Below the pieces are notes generated by a model that saw nothing but the letters and a program-made list of their open reading frames with translations, was not told the DNA's origin and searched no databases. A stretch of DNA of 64,000 nt from JBCCTX01 sp964652565 (GTDB lineage: Bacteria > Bacteroidota > Bacteroidia > J057), in NCBI GenBank assembly GCA_964652565.1, contig CAZZEC010000004.1, forward strand, positions 1 through 64,000, read 5' to 3'. The position numbers and the translations under genes were made by a program. Each line of letters opens with the position of its first letter. Positions within the stretch are counted from its first letter, which is position 1. Below, one piece after another: positions 37,461 to 44,592 of this stretch.

Positions 37461-38807
37461 CTACAAACCATATTTGTCCATCTTCCGGTATAACGTAGTT
37501 CTGCCAAGTCCGAGCTCTTTGGCAGCTTTACTAATATTTCCACCGTTTTTGATGATAGCGCGTTGAATAGCTTCTTTTTCTACTTCTTCAAGGTTCAAGT
37601 CAGGTGTGTGTATGTTTTCATTTGTACGCTCTGCTGGAGCATCTGGTATTAAAATTTGGGGGTCTTCCATTATTACCGCCCGCTCTACTAAATGCTGGAG
37701 TTCCCTTACATTACCAGGCCATGGGTAATCCTTCATTTGTGCGATAATATTTGTACCAATATCCAGGTCCATCATTTGGTATTTTTGTGTATACTTTTTC
37801 ATAAAATAGTCAACCAATAATGGGATATCTTCAGAACGCTCTCTAAGGGGAGGAAGTGTGATTTCTACGGTATTAATTCGATAAAGCAAATCTTGCCTAA
37901 AAGATTTATCTGGCACCATCTGATATAAAGGCATATTGGTCGCAGATATCAGTCGTATGTTTACTTCTTTCGATCTGTGAGAGCCTACACGTTGAATTTT
38001 TCTATTTTGTAAAGCTGTTAGCAGTTTGGCTTGCAGAGGTAAAGATAGATTCCCGATCTCATCCATAAATAACGTGCCATTATTAGCTGCTTCAAACCTG
38101 CCTTCCCGATCTTCGCGAGCATCTGTAAATGCTCCTTTAACATGACCAAATAATTCTGATTCAAACAATTGTTCGCTAATAGCACCGAGGTCTACATGGA
38201 CAAAAGCTTCATTCTTTCTTTTGGATTTCTCATGTAACGCTCTGGCTACTAATTCTTTACCAGTTCCATTTTCACCCAGTATGAGTACGTTGGCATCCGT
38301 GGGAGCCACTTTATCAATCATTCTAAATACTGAGCTCATTGTCTCTGCTTCACCGATAATAGGGGTTTCACTGGAAGTAGTGAATGGTCTATTGGTTGAT
38401 GTTCGTGAAGTATCTTTAGGTTCTTCAAGTATATCCTGAATAGTAGTTACCAGATCTTCATTTTCCCAAGGTTTAAGTACGAAATCTGATGCTCCTTCTT
38501 TCATAGCTTTCACAGCTAAATTTACTTCGCCATATGCAGTCATTAGTACCACGTGTGAAGCAGGAGACATTTTTTTAATCTTTTTTAGCCACCTAAGACC
38601 TTCTTTACCACTGGTAAAACCAGAGGTAAAATTCATATCTAACAACACAATGTCAAATATTTGGTTGGCGAGCAGATCCGGAAGTTGATGTGGTTCTCTC
38701 TGGGTAGCGATACGTTTGAAATAAGGCTTTAAGGCTATACGTGCTGTCAACAATATATCATCATCATCATCAATGATCAGAAGACTTTTATCTGATTTGG
38801 TACGCAT
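37461..38807 (-). CDS. sigma-54-dependent response regulator (NtrC family), pair 1
   Basis: The 448-residue regulator has a receiver domain with D57 in VLLDMNFTSG, an AAA+ domain with Walker A GENGTGKELVARAL near 178, the sigma-54 contact loop as GAFTDA (classical GAFTGA) and Walker B GTLFMDEIGNL. The C-terminal Fis-type helix-turn-helix reads NISKAAKELGLGRTTLYRKM. It should activate -24/-12 promoters from upstream enhancer sites. Tandem 17-bp sites and a sigma-54 promoter lie in the divergent spacer at 38959-39077. It is a close paralogue of the regulator at 51163-52545. Confidence 0.95.
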   Translation of the reverse strand: MRTKSDKSLLIIDDDDDILLTARIALKPYFKRIATQREPHQLPDLLANQIFDIVLLDMNFTSGFTSGKEGLRWLKKIKKMSPASHVVLMTAYGEVNLAVKAMKEGASDFVLKPWENEDLVTTIQDILEEPKDTSRTSTNRPFTTSSETPIIGEAETMSSVFRMIDKVAPTDANVLILGENGTGKELVARALHEKSKRKNEAFVHVDLGAISEQLFESELFGHVKGAFTDAREDREGRFEAANNGTLFMDEIGNLSLPLQAKLLTALQNRKIQRVGSHRSKEVNIRLISATNMPLYQMVPDKSFRQDLLYRINTVEITLPPLRERSEDIPLLVDYFMKKYTQKYQMMDLDIGTNIIAQMKDYPWPGNVRELQHLVERAVIMEDPQILIPDAPAERTNENIHTPDLNLEEVEKEAIQRAIIKNGGNISKAAKELGLGRTTLYRKMDKYGL

Positions 38808-38958
38808 AGAGTAATTAGGGATTATATATCTGCATCTGCTACCGTTCCTCTAATATATAGATGAAATTTTTTATGCGAAAGTTGCATTCCTATCGAAGAA
38901 ATATTTAAGTTTTCTTTCCCTATCCCCATTCCTCTTTGTGAATCTGATATTCATAATT

Positions 38959-39021
38959 TGTTCAGTAATGAAACAGTGAAGTGTTCCGATGTGAAACACG
39001 ATTGTGTTTCAAAGGAGAATA
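38959..39021 (+). promoter_or_regulatory. tandem enhancer sites for the NtrC-type regulator (23-bp period)
   Basis: Site I is TGTTCAGTAATGAAACA (38959-38975) and site II is TGTTCCGATGTGAAACA (38982-38998). A half-conserved site III (TGTTTCAAAGGAGAATA) is at 39005-39021. Each starts 23 bp after the previous one, close to two helical turns. Sites I and II share 12 of 17 bases and have dyad symmetry (TGTTYC..TGAAACA). The spacing to the -24/-12 element equals that of the second locus at 52587-52626. That they are regulator-binding sites is inferred. Confidence 0.7.
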
Positions 39022-39061
39022 ATTACTTCTTATAATTCTGATAATCAATTACTTACACCAA

Positions 39062-39077
39062 AGGCACACATGTTGCC
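39062..39077 (+). promoter_or_regulatory. sigma-54 (-24/-12) promoter of the exporter operon
   Basis: AGGCACACATGTTGCC matches the consensus TGGCACGNNNNTTGCW, with GG at 39063-39064 and GC at 39075-39076 separated by the required 10 bases. Transcription should start near 39088, 22 bp before the 43-codon frame and about 180 bp before the adaptor gene. Confidence 0.75.
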
Positions 39078-39109
39078 ATGTAGTATAGTGTAATACTAAT
39101 ACCCAAACC

Positions 39110-39241
39110 ATGAAACAAGTAAAAAAATATCTGGAACAACTGGCTGAATGGCACTATCAAACAAGGCTTATTCGGTATAGATACTGTAGAATGCAAATTG
39201 CCATTGACATCAAGACTCAAGACACTTTAACACATTATTAA
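39110..39241 (+). CDS. putative 43-residue leader or small protein
   Basis: An ATG at 39110 opens a 43-codon frame ending TAA at 39239-39241, beginning MKQVKKYLEQLAEWHYQ. It is the first frame after the sigma-54 promoter and ends 27 bp before the adaptor start. The peptide is basic (many K and R), with an amphipathic-looking N-terminal helix and a single Cys in the RYRYC segment. It could be a small regulatory or accessory protein of the exporter, or a leader peptide. No homologue is recognised. A chance frame of this length in AT-rich DNA cannot be excluded. Confidence 0.5.
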   Translation: MKQVKKYLEQLAEWHYQTRLIRYRYCRMQIAIDIKTQDTLTHY

Positions 39242-39268
39242 TAAAAAGCGGAAGAAAAAATTTCAATT

Positions 39269-40519
39269 ATGGATCGTGCGATCAAAAAGAAAAAATGGAC
39301 AATACAAAAAATACTACTGTATTTTGTAGCTCCTATCATCATATTTATTCTCATATTCCTGGTAGTACGAGCAACGGGTACTTCCCGATTAAGAGTGGAC
39401 AGATCCAGGATTACTATCTCAGACGTGACATATGGCCCTTTTCAAGAATTTACTGCGATCAATGGGGAAGTGCTTCCCATTGAAACGCGGATTATTACTG
39501 CGCTGGTAGGTGGACAAGTGGAAGAAGTATTTATGGAAGGGGGAGAAATTCTCACAAAGGGGGATATCATACTCAAGCTTGCCAATCCAGATCAGGAATT
39601 TAACTATATGCAACAAGAGACAGCACTGCTTGAGCAGGCTGACCAGTTGAGAAATACGCGTATAAACGTAGATGAGAGAATTCTTAACAGAAAAGAACAA
39701 TTACAACAAATTGAAGCCAATTTAATTCTGCAAGAATTCAATTATGAGAGAAATAAAGAATTATACGAGGATAGTATCATTTCGGAAGCTGAATATATGG
39801 AGTTCAAAAATGCCTATGACTACGGATTGCAACAAAAAGCCCTGATAAAGCAACGGATAGCCTTGGATTCACAAATGCAAAAGCTTCAATTGGAACAAGT
39901 AGAGAGCGGCTTTGAGATCATAGATCGAAACCTAGCTGCACTGAAAGACTTCCAGGAAAATTTTATCATCAAAGCGCCAATCGCAGGACAGTTGTCATCC
40001 ATCAGGGTCCAGATTGGCGAAAATGTCTCCCAAGGTCAAGAGATAGGTCAAATCGATGTATTAGATGGATACAAGGTACGAGCTCAGATTGATGAGTACT
40101 ATATAGATAGAATCCAACCAGGGTTGAAAGGTATTTTTACATTTTCAGGTGAGCAGTACAACCTGGTGATTAGAAAAGTATATCCCGAAGTATTGACAAA
40201 TGGAGTGTTTGAAGTTGATATGGACTTTGAGGAAACACCAGACGGAATCAGAAGGGGCCAAAACTTACAAATTAGACTTGCGCTGAGTGAAGAAGAACAA
40301 GCTTTAATGGTACCCAGAGGAGGATTCTACTCAGAGACAGCTGGAAATTGGATTTTTGTCGTCGATGAAAGTAGAGGAGTAGCAAGCAGAAGAAATATTA
40401 GTATAGACCGGCAAAGCGATCGATTCTATAAAATAGAATCGGGTCTCGAAGAAGGAGAAAAAGTAATCACATCAAGCTATGATAACTATACAGATATAGA
40501 TATACTCGTTTTTAAATAG
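39269..40519 (+). CDS. HlyD/MacA-type periplasmic adaptor
   Basis: The 416-residue membrane-fusion protein has an N-terminal anchor at about 15-35 (LLYFVAPIIIFILIFLVV). A lipoyl half-motif near 85-110 (GGQVEEVFMEGGEILTKGD) and its partner near 250 (IAGQLSSIRVQIGENVSQGQ) flank a coiled coil rich in Gln/Glu/Leu (about 115-235). Beta-barrel and membrane-proximal domains follow. It bridges inner-membrane permeases to an outer-membrane exit duct. It is the first large gene of the sigma-54 operon. No TolC-like gene lies in the window. Confidence 0.92.
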   Translation: MDRAIKKKKWTIQKILLYFVAPIIIFILIFLVVRATGTSRLRVDRSRITISDVTYGPFQEFTAINGEVLPIETRIITALVGGQVEEVFMEGGEILTKGDIILKLANPDQEFNYMQQETALLEQADQLRNTRINVDERILNRKEQLQQIEANLILQEFNYERNKELYEDSIISEAEYMEFKNAYDYGLQQKALIKQRIALDSQMQKLQLEQVESGFEIIDRNLAALKDFQENFIIKAPIAGQLSSIRVQIGENVSQGQEIGQIDVLDGYKVRAQIDEYYIDRIQPGLKGIFTFSGEQYNLVIRKVYPEVLTNGVFEVDMDFEETPDGIRRGQNLQIRLALSEEEQALMVPRGGFYSETAGNWIFVVDESRGVASRRNISIDRQSDRFYKIESGLEEGEKVITSSYDNYTDIDILVFK

Positions 40520-40589
40520 ATCGTAACTGGCAGTTCGGAGCTCGTATGATTTCAATAAGTTTTATCATCTATGTATCAGCTACGATCTA
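40517..40589. repeat. long imperfect hairpin between adaptor and ATPase genes
   Basis: TAGATCGTAACTG (40517-40529) and CAGCTACGATCTA (40577-40589) pair at 12 of 13 positions. The left arm includes the adaptor stop codon. The intervening 47 bases contain ATGAT/ATCAT that could extend the fold. There is no T-run. It is probably an intra-operon mRNA structure. Confidence 0.55.
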
Positions 40590-40631
40590 CCGTTCTCCAC
40601 AAACCACCTTTAACTTATAATCCTAAAAATC

Positions 40632-41321
40632 ATGATTCGAACCAAAGATCTGGAAAAACTTTACCGCACAGAAGAAATAGAAACCACAGCACTAAACAAA
40701 GTGTCTATCACTGTGAATGAAGGCGAATTTGTCTCAATCATGGGACCTTCTGGTTGTGGTAAATCCACGTTACTTAATATCCTGGGATTGATTGATAACC
40801 CCTCTGGAGGTCAGTATTTCTTTTTAGATGAAGAAGTATCTAAATATTCAGAACGTCAGCGTGCCAATCTCAGAAAGCACAACATTGGTTTCGTATTTCA
40901 GAGCTTTAACTTGATAGATGAGTTAACTGTATTTGAAAATGTAGAACTGCCACTCATATATACTAAAACCAAGAGTTCCGAACGCAAAAAGCGCGTAGAA
41001 GAATCCCTTGAGAAGATGAATATGATGCACAGAAGAAATCACTTCCCTCAGCAACTTTCCGGTGGTCAACAACAACGTGTAGCTGTTGCAAGGGCAATCA
41101 TCAATACTCCAAAGATCATCCTGGCTGACGAACCTACGGGTAATCTGGATACGTCCAATGGCGATGATGTAATGAAACTTCTCGCTCAATTAAATGAACA
41201 AGGAACTACTGTTATAATGGTGACTCACTCACCTAGAAATGCTGAATTCGGACATAGGACCATACATTTATTGGATGGCCAGGTAATCTCTGAGAATCAG
41301 ATGAGTGGACTGAAGATTTAA
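40632..41321 (+). CDS. ABC transporter ATPase (MacB/LolD type)
   Basis: The 229-residue ATPase has Walker A GPSGCGKSTLLN, Q-loop VFQSFNLIDELT, signature LSGGQQQRVAVARA, Walker B ILADEPTGNLD and switch His VTHSPRN. Length and motifs fit the soluble ATPases that pair with FtsX-type permeases in mechanotransmission exporters. It is the only ATPase in a cluster of five permease genes, so the permeases probably share it. It is followed 33 bp later by the first permease gene. Confidence 0.95.
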   Translation: MIRTKDLEKLYRTEEIETTALNKVSITVNEGEFVSIMGPSGCGKSTLLNILGLIDNPSGGQYFFLDEEVSKYSERQRANLRKHNIGFVFQSFNLIDELTVFENVELPLIYTKTKSSERKKRVEESLEKMNMMHRRNHFPQQLSGGQQQRVAVARAIINTPKIILADEPTGNLDTSNGDDVMKLLAQLNEQGTTVIMVTHSPRNAEFGHRTIHLLDGQVISENQMSGLKI

Positions 41322-41354
41322 AGACCTGGTACTAAATACATAATCTTAACTCCC

Positions 41355-43799
41355 ATGTTAAAGAATTATTTCAAAATTTCGCTGAGAAACCTCGTTAATC
41401 AGCGAATGTATGCACTTATCAATATTTTTGGACTTGCAGTAGGTGTCGCATGTTGCCTGTTGATTGTCATCTATGTGATCGATGAATTGGGATACGATAA
41501 ACATTTCGAACACTCAGATCGAATTTATCGCTCCTATGTAGATATGAAGTTTGGAGAAATGGATGGTGAGTTTGCCGTTATGCCGGCACCACTCGCGCCT
41601 ACATTAATCCGAGATTTCCCAGAAGTCGAATCCGCGGGAAGATTCAGATCCAGAGGAAGCTATTTAATAAAGAGAAGTCCTGAAGATGAAAATATTGAAG
41701 AATCACAGGTAATATTCTCAGATCATGAAATCTTCAGTATTTTCTCAATCCCTATCTTAGCGGGTGACCCCAATACGATCCTTAAAGAACCACAAACACT
41801 TGTATTAAGTGAAACTGCTGCTAATAAATATTTTCCTGAAGAATCCGCAATAGGACAGACACTTATACTCGATAACAACCAAACATATGAAGTGGTAGGG
41901 GTAGTTCAGGATATTCCTGTCAATTCACACTTTCATTTTGATGTGTACTTGTCTATGGAGGGTCTGGATGAAAGTAAAAATGGAGTTTGGTTATCTCATA
42001 ACTTTCAGACTTACATCCTACTCAGAGAAGGGGCCGATCCTGAAGCGTTGGAAGCCAAGTTTCCTGAAATGATAGAAACACAAGCAGGGCCTCAAGTACA
42101 GCAATTTTTAGGAATCACCATGCAGGAATGGAAAGAAGGTGGAAATAGAATTGGATACCATCTTGAACCCATTACAAATATTCATCTATACTCATCAATG
42201 GTTGGGGATTTAGAACCTAGTGGTAGTATCACCTATGTGTATATATTTTCGATAGTTGCAGTATTCATTCTCCTTATAGCCTGTATAAATTTTATGAACC
42301 TCTCTACCGCCAGGTCCTCCAATCGTGCAAGAGAAGTAGGGGTAAGGAAAGTAATGGGTGCTTACAAGAAACAATTAGTAGGCCAGTTCTTAGTAGAAAG
42401 TATTATCATGAGTATTTCTGCTTTTATTCTTGCACTCATTTTTGCAGAAATTACGCTCCCTTACTTTAATAATTTGGCTCAAAAGGAATTACAAGTACCC
42501 TGGAATTTTGGAGGGTTTATACCTGTTCTCATTGTCGCAGCCATTTTTGTAGGTCTTATAGCAGGATCCTACCCTGCTTTCTTCCTTTCTGGTTTTAAAC
42601 CTATACAGGTGTTAAAAGGCAAAATAAATTCAGGAGCAAAAAGTAGCCGTCTCAGAGGGTTTCTGGTGGTTTTCCAATTCGCTACGTCTATCATCCTAAT
42701 AATTTGTACACTGGTAGTTCAAAGGCAACTCGATTTTATTCAGAATAAAAAGCTGGGTTTTGAAAAGGAACAAGTAGCCTACGTGAGAAATACGTATGTG
42801 ATTAGTGATCAAATTAATTCTTTTAAAAAGGAATTATTGAATATTCCTCAAATCACTAATGCTACGGTTTCTGGATTTTTACCTGTACAACCTTCTAATA
42901 GGAACAATACAGCTTTCTGGCCTGAAGGCCGCCAAACCCAGGAAGAAACCATTATCATGCAAAATTGGAGTGTGGACTTTGACTACATCTCCACTTTGGG
43001 AATGGAGATTCTTGAAGGAAGAGGATTTGATATCAATAAATCAACAGACTCTTCCGCTATCATATTAAATGAAGCGGCTGTGAAAAGCTTCGGATTTGAG
43101 AATCCCATTGGTCAACGAGTCTCCACATTTACTGACATTGATAATGAAACAGGCGAGCCCACGATGGGCACTTACGAAGTGATAGGAGTAATGGAAGATT
43201 TCCATTTCGAATCGTTGAGAGAAGCCATCGGTCCATTGTGTTTATACATCGATCGATCCACCTCTAGTGTTATATTCAGATTCCAAACGGATGATGATAT
43301 ATCTGCTACACTCGCTGCTGTAGAGTCCAAGTGGAATGAATTTGCCCCTAATCAACCCTTTGATTACAACTTTCTGGATGAATCTTTTTCAAGTATGTAT
43401 AATACAGAACAGCGTATGGGTAAGATATTTCGTCTATTTGCAGGGTTATCCATTTTTGTAGCCTGCCTGGGACTCTTTGCATTAGCTTCATTTATGGCAG
43501 AAAAACGAACAAAAGAAATAGGAATTCGCAAAGTCATGGGTGCTAATGTAGGAGACATTGTTGCCTTACTTTCTCAAGACTTTATGCGCCTGGTATTTAT
43601 TGCACTAATATTTGCAATACCTGTCTCATGGTGGTTTATGAATAGATGGTTAGAAGGATTTGAATATCGTACAAGTATACAAGTAGGTATTTTCCTGATC
43701 GCGGGCTTAACTGCAATAGCAATTTCATTACTTACTGTTTCTTATCAATCTGTACGAGCTGCTTTAACCAATCCGGTAGATGCTTTGCGCGATGAATAA
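41355..43799 (+). CDS. FtsX/MacB-like ABC permease 1
   Basis: The 814-residue permease contains two FtsX-type units: a membrane segment at about 20-42 followed by a large periplasmic MacB-PCD-like domain, three segments between about 290 and 410, a further segment near 430, a second periplasmic domain, and three C-terminal segments after about 690. Landmarks are RAREVGVRKVMGA in the first unit, RTKEIGIRKVMGANVG in the second, and the terminal NPVDALRDE. It works with the adjacent ATPase to move or extract an envelope substrate toward the adaptor. The substrate is unknown. Confidence 0.92.
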   Translation: MLKNYFKISLRNLVNQRMYALINIFGLAVGVACCLLIVIYVIDELGYDKHFEHSDRIYRSYVDMKFGEMDGEFAVMPAPLAPTLIRDFPEVESAGRFRSRGSYLIKRSPEDENIEESQVIFSDHEIFSIFSIPILAGDPNTILKEPQTLVLSETAANKYFPEESAIGQTLILDNNQTYEVVGVVQDIPVNSHFHFDVYLSMEGLDESKNGVWLSHNFQTYILLREGADPEALEAKFPEMIETQAGPQVQQFLGITMQEWKEGGNRIGYHLEPITNIHLYSSMVGDLEPSGSITYVYIFSIVAVFILLIACINFMNLSTARSSNRAREVGVRKVMGAYKKQLVGQFLVESIIMSISAFILALIFAEITLPYFNNLAQKELQVPWNFGGFIPVLIVAAIFVGLIAGSYPAFFLSGFKPIQVLKGKINSGAKSSRLRGFLVVFQFATSIILIICTLVVQRQLDFIQNKKLGFEKEQVAYVRNTYVISDQINSFKKELLNIPQITNATVSGFLPVQPSNRNNTAFWPEGRQTQEETIIMQNWSVDFDYISTLGMEILEGRGFDINKSTDSSAIILNEAAVKSFGFENPIGQRVSTFTDIDNETGEPTMGTYEVIGVMEDFHFESLREAIGPLCLYIDRSTSSVIFRFQTDDDISATLAAVESKWNEFAPNQPFDYNFLDESFSSMYNTEQRMGKIFRLFAGLSIFVACLGLFALASFMAEKRTKEIGIRKVMGANVGDIVALLSQDFMRLVFIALIFAIPVSWWFMNRWLEGFEYRTSIQVGIFLIAGLTAIAISLLTVSYQSVRAALTNPVDALRDE

Positions 43800-43850
43800 T
43801 GATAAAGGGTTGACCTGAATACATACATATGATTATTGCTTAATAATCAG

Positions 43851-43910
43851 GGAGATCTAAGCTGATAAATGACTTTTTTTGATATAGGCTACGATCGTGC
43901 TTTGATCTCC
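43851..43910. repeat. intra-operon inverted repeat before the helical-repeat gene
   Basis: GGAGATCTAAGC (43851-43862) and GCTTTGATCTCC (43899-43910) pair at 11 of 12 positions around a 36-nt loop. The loop shares the 9-mer GCTACGATC with the hairpin at 40517-40589. It may lower expression of downstream genes or stabilise the upstream mRNA. Confidence 0.5.
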
Positions 43911-43932
43911 TCGCTTAACTAATTGAAGTATT

Positions 43933-44568
43933 ATGAAAAATTTCATTCTTGTAATAATAATTTTAGTCCTCGCTACGATTGCTTTATGGCGCAATACATC
44001 GCTTGAAAGAGACTCCTCGACCATAATTTGTACTGAGCCAGTACAACAAAATGAATTGTGTACATCGCCGATGAATGTGGAAACTGAATTGACGGATTAT
44101 CAAAAGGCACTAATTCTCAAGCGATTGATTCGAAACTCCCCAATGACTCAAGATCATATTATCAAGGTGATCTCAGGGGTAAAACATATTTCCTCAGACT
44201 TTGAAAAAAAACGGGTGATGATACAATTACTTGAATGGAATGCTTTAAATGATCAGGAAATATCGGAATTATTATCTATAGTAAAAGACCTGTATTCCGA
44301 TTTTGAAAAAGCTTTGTTGATCCGTCATCTAGTTGAGCAACAACGACTCTCTGACTCCCATGTTCATAAGATATTGCGAATAGTATCTTCGATGCCATCT
44401 GATTTTCAAAAATCCAAAATATTGATTTTCCTGAATGAAAGAGGGTATATTAAAGAACATCTCGTACCCAATTTTATCGAAGTCGCTACCTCTATACATA
44501 CCAAATTTATGTATCAAAATGTGTTGAAAGGGATAAGTACCCCTATATCTTCTTCTTACATCTACTAA
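43933..44568 (+). CDS. anchored alpha-helical repeat protein
   Basis: The 211-residue product has one N-terminal hydrophobic anchor (about 3-19), so the rest is periplasmic. From about residue 52, four to five diverged repeats of about 34 residues follow, each opening with a variant of S-D-F-E-K: TDYQKALILKRL, SDFEKKRVMIQLLE, SDFEKALLIRHLVE, SDFQKSKILIFLNE. This suggests an alpha-solenoid used for protein contacts. Comparable repeats occur next to M56/BlaR1-type proteins in Bacteroidota, from memory. It sits between permeases 1 and 2 in one transcription direction (25 bp before permease 2), so it may be an accessory subunit. Confidence 0.82.
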   Translation: MKNFILVIIILVLATIALWRNTSLERDSSTIICTEPVQQNELCTSPMNVETELTDYQKALILKRLIRNSPMTQDHIIKVISGVKHISSDFEKKRVMIQLLEWNALNDQEISELLSIVKDLYSDFEKALLIRHLVEQQRLSDSHVHKILRIVSSMPSDFQKSKILIFLNERGYIKEHLVPNFIEVATSIHTKFMYQNVLKGISTPISSSYIY

Positions 44569-44592
44569 TGATTTTCTATTTACCTAACACGT

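Noticed and set aside
38982..39011. Possible parS site (TGTTCCGATGTGAAACA, and the palindrome TGAAACACGATTGTGTTTCA)
   Set aside because: The sequence resembles parS TGTTTCACGTGAAACA but the dyad is 17 bp with an extra spacer base, and related sites recur at 23-bp phasing at a second locus without parB. Regulator sites fit better.
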